NCBI GenBank assembly: GCA_963845265.1
Contig: CAWJRN010000019.1
Location: 11,936 to 75,935, forward strand
DNA: 64,000 nt
Origin: DYRB01 sp963845265
GTDB taxonomy: Bacteria; Pseudomonadota; Gammaproteobacteria; Chromatiales; Chromatiaceae
Direction: 5' to 3'
Below the pieces are notes generated by a model. It was not told the DNA's origin and ran no database searches. It was given only the letters and a program-made list of their open reading frames with translations. The translations under genes and the position numbers were made by a program. Below are positions 8,396-18,166 of this stretch, piece by piece. Each line of letters begins with the position of its first letter. Positions within the stretch are counted from its first letter, which is position 1.

Positions 8396-9609
8396 CGCAG
8401 ACCTATTCGCATCCCCGTGCGTCATCGGTGACCGCGATCACCGCCCAACCGGCGCTTCGTGGTCTTTCCCGTTGGCTTGGGCTTATGGCGCGGCGCTATC
8501 CCCAGGTCGCGGCGCTACTGGCCGCCTTCACCCTGGTTGGCTGCGCGGATCTGCCCTATTACCAACAGGCGGCCGCCGGACAGTTCGACCTTTGGTGGCG
8601 ATCGCACCCCATCGATCAGTTGCTCGCGGACCCCCGGACCAGCGAACACCTCAGGGCTCGGTTGGTACGTGTCCAACAGATCCGCACCTTCGCCAGTCAG
8701 GCGCTGGGGCTGCCGGACAATCAGAGCTACCGCGGTTTTGCCGATGTCCAGCGACCCTTCCTGGTCTGGAACGTCTTTGCCGCACCAGAGCTGACCATGA
8801 CCGCAAAGGAGTGGTGTTTTCCCATCGCCGGCTGCGTCACCTATCGGGGCTATTTCGCCGAGGCCCCCGCCCTGACCCTTGCCCGGGGGCTCGCCGCCGA
8901 GGGGTACGACACCTATGTCGGCGGCGTACCGGCCTATTCCACCCTCGGCTGGTTCGCCGACCCGGTACCGAGCACGGTGATCGACTACGCCGACATCGAC
9001 CTGGCCCGGCTGATGTTCCACGAACTGGCCCACCAGGTGGTCTATGTCCCCGGCGATACGACCTTCAACGAGTCCTTTGCCAGCACGGTGGAGCGCGAAG
9101 GTGCCCGCCGTTGGACACTGACCCAAGGCCCGGCCTCTGCCAGAGAGGCGTTGGAGCACTCCCTGACCCGGGAGGCCAGGTTCACGGGTCTGGTGCTCAC
9201 CGCACGCAAGCAACTGACCGCGGTCTACGAAGGCACCGACGACGCGGCCAACAAGCGGGCCGCCAAGCGACGAATCCTCAACGCCCTGAGCGCCGACTAT
9301 GCACACGACGGAAAAGCCTGGGATCCGCAGGGTCGCTACGCCCGTTGGTTCGCCGGCCCGATCAACAACGCCCAGATCGCCGCGGTCGCCTCCTACACCG
9401 AGCGCCTGCCGGCTTTCCAGGCCATGCTGGCCCTGGCCGACGACGATCTGACCAGGTTCTACGCCCAGGTCCGCGACTTGGGACGGCTGCCGGCGTCAGA
9501 ACGGCGGCGCAGACTCGACGCCTTGCAAGGGCCATCTGGTCCCGATGTGGTGCAGTTGGCACGCTCACCGCGCCCCGCGACGCCCATGCCCCGGGGTGTC
9601 GCGCCCTAG
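8392..9609 (+). CDS. Putative lipoprotein aminopeptidase (Aminopep family, PF10023-like)
   Basis: 405 residues from a GTG that overlaps the kinase stop. A lipoprotein signal is visible: hydrophobic LLAAFTLVGC with the lipobox Cys at about residue 48. The preceding 30 residues are unusually long for a signal, so an internal start near MARRYPQVAAL (about residue 32) is possible. The zinc-peptidase motif HELAHQ (MFHELAHQVVY), with a downstream NESFAS Glu as third ligand, marks it as the gluzincin-like family described as predicted aminopeptidase. Coupling to a two-component system suggests envelope maintenance under signal control; that is inference. Confidence 0.8.
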   Translation: MTQTYSHPRASSVTAITAQPALRGLSRWLGLMARRYPQVAALLAAFTLVGCADLPYYQQAAAGQFDLWWRSHPIDQLLADPRTSEHLRARLVRVQQIRTFASQALGLPDNQSYRGFADVQRPFLVWNVFAAPELTMTAKEWCFPIAGCVTYRGYFAEAPALTLARGLAAEGYDTYVGGVPAYSTLGWFADPVPSTVIDYADIDLARLMFHELAHQVVYVPGDTTFNESFASTVEREGARRWTLTQGPASAREALEHSLTREARFTGLVLTARKQLTAVYEGTDDAANKRAAKRRILNALSADYAHDGKAWDPQGRYARWFAGPINNAQIAAVASYTERLPAFQAMLALADDDLTRFYAQVRDLGRLPASERRRRLDALQGPSGPDVVQLARSPRPATPMPRGVAP

Positions 9610-9695
9610 GACTGGATCGCCCGTCAGCCCAAGAACAGCAGTTCAGCCGGAAATGAACGCAAATAGACGCAAATAAACCAGGGGTTGGTGTCGGC

Positions 9696-9729
9696 GGCCG
9701 GCTCATCTGCGGGCGGCCTCCGGCCTTTT
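9696..9729. terminator. Possible terminator between convergent genes
   Basis: GGCCGG at 9696-9701 pairs with CCGGCC at 9720-9725, followed by TTTTCC. The loop is long (18 nt), so this is a modest candidate. Just upstream, CGCAAATA-type octamers repeat at 9659-9677. Confidence 0.4.
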
Positions 9730-9784
9730 CCTTAAGTCACTGGACTATTTGAGTTAATTTGCGGACGAATTACTTTCTCCAGGA

Positions 9785-11392
9785 TCAACCCTCGGCGCCA
9801 CTAGCAGCGTCGGCGCGCTGGGCAAAGTAACGCCCCAGGAAGGTATCGAAGTCCACATCGTCCGCGGCCTGGATCTGCGCCTGTCGCTCCAGGGAGGAAG
9901 AGACCAGCCCGACCAATTCCGCCTCTCGCCCCGGGTCGAGGACATGGGAACGCCAGTGCTGCCCGTGCTCGTCGGAACACCGGCGCGCAAAGGCATGAAA
10001 ACCCTCGCCCCTGGCCCGCATCTCGGCCAACATGAGCGCCGAAGGGGTCCGGTCAGGATCGGCCGCCTTGGCCTGCTGTTCCCTCAGGCTGGCCCCGCAG
10101 GACCCGTCACGCACGCTATCCAACAGGCCGGCCACCGGCTCCATGGACTCCAGGATCTCCGTGGCCCAACGACCCAGCGCCACCGCCTCCCCGTCCCGCT
10201 CCAGCTCCAGACCCGGCTCACGCCCACGGTGGGCGGCCAGCACCTGGTTGCGGTCGATTGCCCGGCGCTCCTGGGCGTTGATGCGCGGGCTGTCCAGGAG
10301 CAACGACCAGAGCATGAAGACCTCGAGGAAGTACATCTGCTCTTCGGCAATACCCAATGGATGGAAGGCATTCACGTCCAGAGACCGCAACTCGACATAG
10401 TCCACCCCCCGCCGACGCAGGGCCAGCGTCGGCTTCTCCAGCCCCCGGGCGACCTGCTTGGGACGTACGGTGCTGTAGTACTCGTTCTCAATCTGGAGCA
10501 CATTGGCGTTGAGCTGCTCGTAGCGCTCACCAACCTTGACCCCGATGGCCTCGTAGTTCGGACAGGGCGTCTCGATGGCCCAGGTCAGGCTACGGATGTA
10601 GGAATCCAGACTGTCGTAGCTGGCCTTCATCCCCGTACCCTCGGTCTGGCGATTCTGGTAGCCGATGTCGCCCATGCGCAGCGAGGTCGCGTAGGGTGCA
10701 TAGAGGGTACTGCCGTCGAAGGCCAGGAGGTCCGTCTCTACCCCCTCGGCAAAACTGGCGCAGATCGCAGGCGAGGCGCCGAACAGATAGGGGATCAGCC
10801 AGCCGAACCGCTGCAAGTTGCGGATCATGGCCATGTAGGACTCGGAGCGAAAGTGAACCGCGTCGCTGCGATCCTGCTCCAGGTCCTGATAGACGGGCCA
10901 AAGGGCCTCGCCGAAGGAGAAGTTGAAGTGGACCCCGGCGATGGCCTGCATGGTCCGACCGTAGCGGTTCCCTAGGCCCCGGCGATAGATGGTCTTCATG
11001 CGTGCCGCATTGGAAGTCCCGTAGACCGCCAAGGGGATGCCGCGCGCCCCTTCCAGGATACAAGGCATACTGGTGGCCCAGAGGCGCTCCGCACCCAGGT
11101 GGCGATGCACGAATCCGTGTAGATCGCCCAACCAGGTCAAGGTCTCACCGACCTGCACCGTGGGTGGGGTGATGAGTTCCAGCAGGGCCTCGGAGAAATC
11201 GGTGGTGATGTAGGGGTGGGTGAGTGCCGACCCCAGGCCGGGCGGATGAGGCGTGGTCGCGACGGTACCGTCAGGCGCGACGCGTAGCCCCTCCTTCTCC
11301 AGGCCGAAGCGGTTTGAGCGCAGGCAGTCGGGGTGCCGTCCCTGGAGCAAACGGGACAGCCGGGATTTCAGGTTCGAGTTGGCTCGTGTCAC
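9785..11392 (-). CDS. gshA: Glutamate--cysteine ligase
   Basis: 535 residues, close to the 518 of E. coli GshA. It forms gamma-glutamylcysteine from glutamate, cysteine and ATP, the first step of glutathione synthesis. Family signatures include RFGLEKEGLRV near the N terminus, TTDFSEALLELITPP, GIPLAVYGTSNAARMKTIYRRGL, GVHFNFSF and YVELRSLDVNAFHPLG. The start MTRANSNLKSRL is the only upstream Met. It lies 54 bp downstream of prc on the same strand, so co-transcription is possible. Glutathione supply fits a sulfur-oxidising lifestyle (glutathione persulfide) but is also general housekeeping. Confidence 0.96.
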   Translation of the reverse strand: MTRANSNLKSRLSRLLQGRHPDCLRSNRFGLEKEGLRVAPDGTVATTPHPPGLGSALTHPYITTDFSEALLELITPPTVQVGETLTWLGDLHGFVHRHLGAERLWATSMPCILEGARGIPLAVYGTSNAARMKTIYRRGLGNRYGRTMQAIAGVHFNFSFGEALWPVYQDLEQDRSDAVHFRSESYMAMIRNLQRFGWLIPYLFGASPAICASFAEGVETDLLAFDGSTLYAPYATSLRMGDIGYQNRQTEGTGMKASYDSLDSYIRSLTWAIETPCPNYEAIGVKVGERYEQLNANVLQIENEYYSTVRPKQVARGLEKPTLALRRRGVDYVELRSLDVNAFHPLGIAEEQMYFLEVFMLWSLLLDSPRINAQERRAIDRNQVLAAHRGREPGLELERDGEAVALGRWATEILESMEPVAGLLDSVRDGSCGASLREQQAKAADPDRTPSALMLAEMRARGEGFHAFARRCSDEHGQHWRSHVLDPGREAELVGLVSSSLERQAQIQAADDVDFDTFLGRYFAQRADAASGAEG

Positions 11393-11446
11393 GGGCAGGT
11401 TCCAGTACTAGCTTGTGCGCGCATGCCCGGGGCGCAGCGGACTGCC

Positions 11447-13543
11447 TCAATCGCGCATTGCAGCCTTGGGTCTCGCCGGCCTATCCAGGCGAATGGAGTC
11501 CGCGAGAATCCGAGCCGCCTCGTCGATCTGGATGCGCCCGATGACATCGCGCTCCTTTTCGACCGCATCCTCGTCCGGGTGCTCGTCGTCCGGGTCCACC
11601 GGGGTGATCCCCTGGCTGCGCAGGAAGACGTTTTTGTCATCCTCCAACACCTTCTCCCTGCGCGTGGTCTCGACCCGCCGGTCTTCTTCACGCAAAGAGA
11701 CCGTCTTTTGGCCATCCAGCTCACCGAGCACCCGATTGCGGGCCAGGAGCATCTGGAAACCACCGTCCTGGCCGATGCGAGCATCGGAATTGCGCCGCAA
11801 GGCGGCCACATCGCGTTTCCCCTGCGCAGTATACCGGGCCGCCCGGATGGTCCCCCAAGGCAGGGCGTTATCCAAGGAGCGCTCGCCGTGCTTGGAGACG
11901 TCGCCCGCGGTCGGGAACTGGATGTCGGGCACCACCCCCTTGAGCTGGGTACTGCCACCGCTGATGCGGAAGAATTCGGCCATGGTCAGGCGCAAACGGC
12001 CTAGGTCCTCGGTATCGCCGAGGACATAGCGATTGAGATCCACCAGGGTCTGCACCGTACCCTTGCCAAAGGTCGGTTCGCCGATGATGATCCCGCGCCC
12101 GTAATCCTGGATAGCACCGGCAAAGATCTCCGAGGCCGAGGCGCTCTCACGGTCTACCAACACAGCAAGAGGCCCAGTGTAAACGACGCCCGGATCGGGA
12201 TCCTCCTCCACTTCCACCTTGCCGAAGGCATCCTTGACCTGAACTACTGGGCCAGTATCGATGAACAGACCAGTCAGAGAAGTCGCCTCGGCGAGGGAAC
12301 CGCCGCCGTTGCCGCGCAGGTCTACGACGATCCCGTCCACCCCCTCCCGGTTGAGGTCAGCGATGAGTACCCGCACGTCCCGGGTGGTGCTGCGGAAATC
12401 CTTATCACCCTCTGACTCGGCGCGGAAGTCCCGATAGAAGGCCGGGACCTCGATCACACCAATGCGGGTCTGGCCGGTCTTGTCCGGCTCCACCAGATAG
12501 GACTTGGCCGCCTGATCCTCGAGCTTGATCTCGTTGCGCACCAGGGAGACCTCGCGCGGGCGGCTGTCGGAACCGGTCGAGGGCTTGAGCAGTTGCAACC
12601 GGACCACCGACCCCTTAGGGCCGCGGATCTTGTCCACCACATCCTGCAGGCGCCAGCCGACCACATCCTCCATAGGCCCGTCGAGACCTTGGGCGACACC
12701 AACGATACGGTCATCGGCGTGGACCATGCCCGAGTCCCGAGCCGGGCCGCCGGGGATGGTCCGCTGTACTGTGGTGTATTCGTTGTCCGCACGCAGCACC
12801 GCCCCGATGCCCTCTAAGGACAGGCGCATGCTGATATCGAAATTCTCCGAGCTGCTCGGAGACATATAGCTGGTATGGGGTTCCAGCGCCTCGGTGTAGG
12901 CATTGGCGAAGGTCTGGAACACGTCATCGCTGTCGAACTGGTCCACGCGCAGGCGCAACCCATCGTAACGCTTGCGCAACTGTTCACGAATCTTGGCGTC
13001 GTCCTTGTCCGCCAGCCTCAGACTGAGGAAGTCGTTCTTGACACGCTTGCGCCAGATTTCATCCAAGTCCGCCTCGCTCGCGGCCCAGGCGGCCTTGGAG
13101 CGATCGAACTCGTAGTCCTCCCGCGAGCTGAAGTCGAACCCCTTGTCGAGGAGTTCCAGCGCATAAGTCACACGCTCGTTCACCTGCTTGCGGTAGACAC
13201 GGAAGATGTCGAATGCGATATCGAGCCTGCCCTCCTTCAGGTTGTCGTCCAAGCGACGGACTTTCGCCTCGAAACCGGCGACCTCGGACTTCAGGAAGAA
13301 GGACCGGTTCGGGTCCAGGGAGGTCAGATAGTTCTTCAGGATCTGCTCGGCAAACTTATCGTCGAGGGTCATGCGACGATAGTGGTATCGCTCGAGCACC
13401 TTGTTGATCACCATCGTTGCCTTCGCCTGACGCGGGTCCGGATAGAGGTCCGAGGCCGAGACCTGAGTAGGCCGCGATGCGGCGCAGGCGGAGAAAAGGG
13501 CCGCGAGAATCGCGACGACAAGGAACGGGAAACGAGGTGTCAT
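11447..13543 (-). CDS. prc: Tail-specific (carboxy-terminal) processing protease Prc
   Basis: 698 residues starting MTPRFPFLVVAIL, a lipoprotein-type signal with lipobox Cys in ALFSAC. The Prc N-terminal domain (YHYRRMTLDDKFAEQILKNY) is followed by a PDZ domain (about residues 245-325, with RTIPGGPARDSG and DDRIVGV) and the S41 catalytic core with Ser in VDRESASASEIFAGA and Lys in FGKGTVQT. The family trims periplasmic proteins from their C termini, e.g. FtsI and lipoproteins. A reading frame extends to 13594, but the ATG at 13543 begins the signal peptide. Length matches E. coli Prc (682). Confidence 0.95.
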   Translation of the reverse strand: MTPRFPFLVVAILAALFSACAASRPTQVSASDLYPDPRQAKATMVINKVLERYHYRRMTLDDKFAEQILKNYLTSLDPNRSFFLKSEVAGFEAKVRRLDDNLKEGRLDIAFDIFRVYRKQVNERVTYALELLDKGFDFSSREDYEFDRSKAAWAASEADLDEIWRKRVKNDFLSLRLADKDDAKIREQLRKRYDGLRLRVDQFDSDDVFQTFANAYTEALEPHTSYMSPSSSENFDISMRLSLEGIGAVLRADNEYTTVQRTIPGGPARDSGMVHADDRIVGVAQGLDGPMEDVVGWRLQDVVDKIRGPKGSVVRLQLLKPSTGSDSRPREVSLVRNEIKLEDQAAKSYLVEPDKTGQTRIGVIEVPAFYRDFRAESEGDKDFRSTTRDVRVLIADLNREGVDGIVVDLRGNGGGSLAEATSLTGLFIDTGPVVQVKDAFGKVEVEEDPDPGVVYTGPLAVLVDRESASASEIFAGAIQDYGRGIIIGEPTFGKGTVQTLVDLNRYVLGDTEDLGRLRLTMAEFFRISGGSTQLKGVVPDIQFPTAGDVSKHGERSLDNALPWGTIRAARYTAQGKRDVAALRRNSDARIGQDGGFQMLLARNRVLGELDGQKTVSLREEDRRVETTRREKVLEDDKNVFLRSQGITPVDPDDEHPDEDAVEKERDVIGRIQIDEAARILADSIRLDRPARPKAAMRD

Positions 13544-13729
13544 AAGATTCGAGCTCAAACAAGTACGCCCAAGGTCGGAATTGCCTTCAAACATCGGGCC
13601 AGAAACTGGTGGCCGAGCATCATTAATTCAATGGCTTGAGCGAAATCTGACCGTTGGGGAACCCCGTACCGGGCCAAAGCCAATGAAGGCGTTTCCCCCA
13701 CGGGGCTGCCCGGCAGGCGCCATAGGCGA

Positions 13730-15001
13730 TCACTTAAGTTTGCCAATACCCAGCATCTTCAGGATGTACTTCTCGTAGATCGGCTCTGAGGTACCCTTCT
13801 TCATCTTGCGGATGAAGTACTTCTCGAAGGCGATCTTGGCCATGTGCACCCACTTGCCCTTCTTGAACCAGGCAACGTTGCGTGGCGGAATCTGCGGCAA
13901 GGCCACGAAGGCCGCGCCCGTATCGCCCATATCGGCCAGACAGATGGCATTCCAGGTGGCCAGGGTAGTGCCCTCCTTGCCGTTGAGTTCATCAGAGATG
14001 TTATGGACCAGGGCCGTCACCATGGACTCGATCATGTAGCCGGTCTTGGGCGCACCGGTCGGGACCGCGGTCGTCTCCACCGGCGGAATGGCGATACAAA
14101 CTCCGGCCGAATAGATGTTCTTGTAGGTCGGGTTACGCTGATGGTCGTCCACGAAGACGAAGCCGCGAGGATTGCACAGGCCCTCGACCTTGGCAACAGC
14201 ATCGGAGCCCTTGAATGCCGGCAACATCATGGAATACTTGAACGGCAACTCCAGATCCTTGAGCTTGTGGCCCGCATCGTCGTACTGCTCCACAAACATC
14301 TTGCCCGCCTCGACCTTGATCACCTTGGCGTTGGTGACCCACTTGATGTCGTGGGAGCGCATATCGCTTTCCAGGAAACCCTTGGAGTCGCCCACACCAC
14401 CGAGTCCCAGGTGTCCGATGTATGGCTCCGAGGTCACGAAGGTCATGGGGACCTTGTCGCGCATCTTGCGCTTGCGCAGGTCCGAATCGAGGATGAAGGC
14501 ATACTCGTAGGCCGGCCCGAAGCAGCTGGCGAAGGGCATGGCACCAACGATGACGTGTCCGGGGGCTTCCAGAAATGCCTGGTAGTCCTTGTAGGCCTGC
14601 TCAGCGTGATCGACCGTACAAATGGAATGGGTGAAGCCGCCGTCGGGACCGGCACCTTCCACCTCTTCGAAGGCCAGGCGCGGCCCCGTCGCGATGACCA
14701 GATAGTCGTATTGCACCGTGGTGCCGTCGGCCAAGGTCAGTTGGCTAGCCTTCGCGTCGATCGCGTCGCAGCGCTGGGCAATGAAATCGATCCCCTTGCG
14801 CTCCAGATGGGGACGGATGTCGAAGGTGATACTGGCACGATCACGCCAACCCACGGCCAACCAAGGGTTGGAGGGCACAAACTGGAAATAATCCCGCTCG
14901 TTGATGACGGTGATACGGTGGTCGTTACCCAACTCCGCCCGCAACTCATAAGCAGCGGGCATACCGCCCGTGCCAGCGCCAAGTACGACAATATGTGCCA
15001 T
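13730..15001 (-). CDS. sqr: Sulfide:quinone oxidoreductase, type I-like
   Basis: 423 residues. SQR is a membrane-attached flavoprotein that oxidises sulfide to polysulfide/sulfur and feeds electrons to quinone. The N-terminal dinucleotide fold GAGTGGMPAAYEL is followed by YFQFVPSNPWLAVGW, ATGPRLAFE, and a C-terminal FEKYFIRKMKKG membrane-binding helix. Cysteines at 128 (SICTVDHAE), 160 (ASCFGPAYEY) and 354 correspond to the three active-site cysteines of the Acidithiobacillus enzyme (128/160/356). PVETTAVPTGAPKTGYMIESM is also as in that enzyme. It stands alone with its own ~420-bp upstream region. Whether it is type I or a neighbouring type needs a tree. Confidence 0.9.
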   Translation of the reverse strand: MAHIVVLGAGTGGMPAAYELRAELGNDHRITVINERDYFQFVPSNPWLAVGWRDRASITFDIRPHLERKGIDFIAQRCDAIDAKASQLTLADGTTVQYDYLVIATGPRLAFEEVEGAGPDGGFTHSICTVDHAEQAYKDYQAFLEAPGHVIVGAMPFASCFGPAYEYAFILDSDLRKRKMRDKVPMTFVTSEPYIGHLGLGGVGDSKGFLESDMRSHDIKWVTNAKVIKVEAGKMFVEQYDDAGHKLKDLELPFKYSMMLPAFKGSDAVAKVEGLCNPRGFVFVDDHQRNPTYKNIYSAGVCIAIPPVETTAVPTGAPKTGYMIESMVTALVHNISDELNGKEGTTLATWNAICLADMGDTGAAFVALPQIPPRNVAWFKKGKWVHMAKIAFEKYFIRKMKKGTSEPIYEKYILKMLGIGKLK

Positions 15002-15422
15002 CTACCCGATCCTCTGATGAAATTTCTGAATTGAGCGGCTTACGCCGCCGACTACCGATGCGCCCCACTTAGCGAGCATAGAGCGGATGGTGACGCCGAA
15101 CGCCTAGCATGCTTTTCTGCCGAGCCGACCTTGGGTTCCGATAAAAGTGCCGTTCGAACACGCATCCAAGACGGCCGCCCAAGGCCAACCAACACGACAG
15201 CGTCGGTGGGCAGCCCCCAACCGGAAAATCCTGGACCGCTCGCTACGCCGATGGTGTTGCCGGGACGGGTCGGGGCGACAGGCCCAAGCAACGGGGCGGG
15301 GGCGCCCTGGTACCATCCTAGGTATAGCTGGCCACGGTTCTTATTTTTCGCCGAAATCTTAATATAAACAGCGCAACCCTGCGTGCCTCATTTCTGCCCG
15401 GAGGTCGACCCACGGACAGGCG
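15002..15422. other. Intergenic region upstream of sqr
   Basis: 421 bp with no convincing gene. It contains an AT-rich patch (about 15330-15365) that could carry the sqr promoter on the minus strand, but no clear -35/-10 pair with proper spacing was found. Confidence 0.5.
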
Positions 15423-16076
15423 TCAACTCGGGCGCATCTGCTGGTCGGCGGCGTGCCGCGCATCCGCCGCCGCCATCCGCCCCGCCAGCTTGCCCCAGTC
15501 GAGACTCTGCAAGACCTTGGCAAGGGCATGCAGACGCCCAGTCTTGATGGCATTGCGCCGCTCGTTGCGCCCGGAGACGCCATAGAAGGGCAGCATCCGA
15601 TCAAAGGCCTCGTCCGCGAAGCGGCGAATGGGGGTGAGCACGTCACCGCGCCGGCTGTGGAAGGCATCCTCGCCCTCGGCACAGACCCGATCAAAAACGT
15701 TGAACTGTCGGCAGGCAATGGGCCTCATGGCATGGACCGCGCAACTACCTTCGACCAGGAAGGGACAGGGCTGTCCGACCGCGTGGCTTTCCAGCTGCGC
15801 AGCGACGCGCCCCCGCGTGGGTCCCTCCAATCGTTCCGTGCAATACCAATAGAGGCCCATCAACTCCAGGGGATACACCGGGATCGTCAGGTGCGACCGA
15901 CAGCAGGCGGAACAACCGTTGGCGCAAGCGAGCCGCCTGCCCTGGCGCTCCTCCCGACCCACGCCCTCCTGCACGCCCCGATCGATGATGTGGTAGGCAT
16001 CCAGCAGGGGCCCCAACCAGGACAAGCGCTCCTCGTCACGAAAGCGCAGGCGCCGCGGGGCCGGATAATCGGACAT
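15423..16076 (-). CDS. YkgJ family zinc/iron-chelating cysteine-cluster protein
   Basis: 217 residues. The cysteine set CANGCSACC near residue 51, CPFL, CAVHAMRPIACRQF further on is the YkgJ (CxxCxxCC ... CxxxxxRPxxCR) pattern thought to bind Zn or Fe-S; the biochemical role is not established. The ATG shares one base with the def stop (TGATG), so it is the last gene of a gcvR-def-ykgJ operon. A second, larger YkgJ-type protein is encoded at 38532, sharing only the cysteine pattern. Confidence 0.85.
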   Translation of the reverse strand: MSDYPAPRRLRFRDEERLSWLGPLLDAYHIIDRGVQEGVGREERQGRRLACANGCSACCRSHLTIPVYPLELMGLYWYCTERLEGPTRGRVAAQLESHAVGQPCPFLVEGSCAVHAMRPIACRQFNVFDRVCAEGEDAFHSRRGDVLTPIRRFADEAFDRMLPFYGVSGRNERRNAIKTGRLHALAKVLQSLDWGKLAGRMAAADARHAADQQMRPS

Positions 16077-16627
16077 CAGGCGCCGGACCCGGCGCCAGGT
16101 TTGGCGGCCGACTTTGCTGCCCCCTTGTTCGCGTAGACCTTACGCTGAAAAAGATCGGTACGCCGACTAACCACCCGATCCACAAACAGCATTCCATCGA
16201 GGTGGTCGAGCTCGTGCTGAACGGCGCGTGCCTCGAAACCCTCCATCTCGAAGGACAGGGGCCCACCATCCGGCGCCTGAGCGGTCAGGCGGATGCGCGT
16301 CGCCCGGATCACGTTGCCGGTGTAATCCGGTACCGAAAGGCAACCCTCACGGCCGATGTCATAACCCTCCCAGTGTTCGATCTCCGGGTTCACCAGGATC
16401 AGGTGGCCGTGATTGGCAACGCCCTTCTTGGTCGATACGTCAACGATGACGACCCGTTCGAACCAGCCGATCTGGGGGGCGGCGATACCGACCGCCGCGG
16501 GTCCCGCCAGGCGGGTCTCCTCCAGCTCCGCAATGGCAAACCGCAAGGCCGCATCGAAACGCTCGACCTCGGTGGATACCTGTTTGAGGCGTTCATCCGG
16601 GAGTTTGAGAATGTCGCGAACTGCCAT
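16076..16627 (-). CDS. def: Peptide deformylase
   Basis: 183 residues. Removes the formyl group from nascent peptides. The three family motifs are intact: VGIAAPQIG (motif 1), EGCLSVP (motif 2, metal-ligand Cys) and HELDHLDG (motif 3, two His ligands and the catalytic Glu). The MAVRDILKLPDERL start is typical. It lies 4 bp after gcvR and overlaps ykgJ by 1 nt. It is not next to fmt, so it may be a second copy of def; the window cannot tell. Confidence 0.96.
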   Translation of the reverse strand: MAVRDILKLPDERLKQVSTEVERFDAALRFAIAELEETRLAGPAAVGIAAPQIGWFERVVIVDVSTKKGVANHGHLILVNPEIEHWEGYDIGREGCLSVPDYTGNVIRATRIRLTAQAPDGGPLSFEMEGFEARAVQHELDHLDGMLFVDRVVSRRTDLFQRKVYANKGAAKSAAKPGAGSGA

Positions 16628-16631
16628 GACC

Positions 16632-17153
16632 CTAGCCGATCAAGGTCTCGACCGGGGCGATATCCACCGCAATTCCCTGGGAACGCAGACCGGAGACCGC
16701 CTCGCGCAGGGCCTCGACGGTCTGCTCTGAACAACCCTGAATCTGCATGATGTAGACGGGTTGCTCGGCATCGCCGGCAACGTCGGACTCGAGTTCGAGG
16801 ATATTGAAACCGGTCTGGGCCAGCGCGCCGGTCACCGCGGCGACGATGCCGGCGCGGTCAGCGCCCATCACCCGCACCTGGATGTTCGGCACTAGGTGGC
16901 GATGCAGCCCACCCCCGGCCGGGTCCAAGTGGAAGCGCAGGCCCAGCTCCGTAGCTACCGGGGCGAGCACGCCCTCAAGATCAGCGGTGGAACCTTCCCC
17001 TGAGACCATCAGCATGATGGTGAAACTGCCCCCCAGGCGGATCATGGACGCCTCGCCCAGATTGCACCCGGCCTCGGTCAGGGCCGCAGTCACCCGGGCC
17101 ACGATCCCCGGTCGGTCCTCGCCGACCAGGGTCAACATCTGCCAGTCGCTCAA
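16632..17153 (-). CDS. gcvR: Glycine cleavage system transcriptional repressor-like (two ACT domains)
   Basis: 173 residues made of two ACT domains: LTLVGEDRPGIVARVTAALTEAGCNL (first 40 residues) and VRVMGADRAGIVAAVTGALAQTGFNI (about 92-120), with the EDRPGI/ADRAGI glycine loops that bind amino acids. GcvR in E. coli binds glycine and antagonises GcvA; there is no gcvA or gcv operon here, so regulation of glycine cleavage is inferred from family only. It heads the operon with def and ykgJ. Confidence 0.85.
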   Translation of the reverse strand: MSDWQMLTLVGEDRPGIVARVTAALTEAGCNLGEASMIRLGGSFTIMLMVSGEGSTADLEGVLAPVATELGLRFHLDPAGGGLHRHLVPNIQVRVMGADRAGIVAAVTGALAQTGFNILELESDVAGDAEQPVYIMQIQGCSEQTVEALREAVSGLRSQGIAVDIAPVETLIG

Positions 17154-17275
17154 ATTGGCACCTCGTTGGGCCGGCGGCCCTTGGATTGGATCTCGTTGGC
17201 ATGCGCCCGCTCGACGCCGCGCGGAGCAGCATGCCGCGGATTTTCGCCGATGTACAGCGTGGCCGTCCCTGTTGG

Positions 17276-18166
17276 CTAGGAACCCGCGGGCACGACGGAG
17301 TCCAAGGCCGCCTGCACCGCCGCACCGATCGCCGCTGGGTTCTCGGCGATGTGGACGCCCAGGTCCGCCATCAGGGTCATCTTGGCCCGTGCCGTATCGG
17401 CCTCGCCGGCGATGATGGCCCCCGCGTGACCCATCCGCCGCCCCGGCGGGGCCGAGACCCCGGCGATGTAGGCGACCACCGGCTTGCTCATGTGCTCACG
17501 CGCCCAGCGGGCCGCGTCCACCTCCTGGGAGCCGCCGATCTCGCCGATCATCAGCACCGCATCCGTATCCGGGTCCCCTTCGAAGGCGGCAAGTGCGGTC
17601 ACGAAGTCGCAGCCGTTGATGGGATCGCCGCCGATACTCAGGGCCGTGGACTGACCGAGACCCAGGGCGTTCATCTGCTCCACCGCCTCGTAGTTGAGGG
17701 TGCCGGAACGCGACACGACACCCACCCGACCGGGTTGGTAGATGTGCGAGGGCATGATGCCCACCTTGCACTGGCCCGGGGTGATGATGCCCGCCGTGTT
17801 GGGGCCGATGATCACGGAGTCGTGCCCCACCAGATAACGCTTCACCCGCATCATGTCCTGCACCGGCACACCGTCGGCGATGACCACGATGACCCGGATA
17901 CCCGCGTCGATGGCCTCCATAACCGCGTCCGCGGCGAAGGGTGGTGGCACGAAGATGCCGGAGACGTTCGCTCCGGTGGCCTCGACCGCCTGCTCCACCG
18001 TGTGAAAGACCGGCCGCTCCAGGTGAGTCATGCCACCCTTGCCCGGAGTCACACCGGCGACGACATTGGTCCCCCCGGTCATGGACTCTTGAGCATGGAA
18101 GCTCGCATGTTGGCCGGTGAAGCCCTGGATGAGCACCCGTGAGCTGCGATCGATGAAGATGCTCAT
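17276..18166 (-). CDS. mtkB: CoA ligase alpha subunit, probable malate--CoA ligase (malate thiokinase)
   Basis: 296 residues starting MSIFIDRSSRVLIQGFTG. A Rossmann-type CoA-binding fold (VVAGVTPGKGG), the phosphohistidine loop MGHAGAI, and IGGDPINGCDF mark a succinyl-CoA synthetase alpha-type subunit. The reaction is phosphorylation of the active His by ATP, then CoA transfer to a dicarboxylate. The overlap of 4 nt with the beta gene shows they form one enzyme. Assignment to malate rather than succinate rests on the beta subunit motif and the neighbouring malyl-CoA lyase-like gene. A much longer frame to 18862 exists but is a shadow of the beta gene. Confidence 0.78.
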   Translation of the reverse strand: MSIFIDRSSRVLIQGFTGQHASFHAQESMTGGTNVVAGVTPGKGGMTHLERPVFHTVEQAVEATGANVSGIFVPPPFAADAVMEAIDAGIRVIVVIADGVPVQDMMRVKRYLVGHDSVIIGPNTAGIITPGQCKVGIMPSHIYQPGRVGVVSRSGTLNYEAVEQMNALGLGQSTALSIGGDPINGCDFVTALAAFEGDPDTDAVLMIGEIGGSQEVDAARWAREHMSKPVVAYIAGVSAPPGRRMGHAGAIIAGEADTARAKMTLMADLGVHIAENPAAIGAAVQAALDSVVPAGS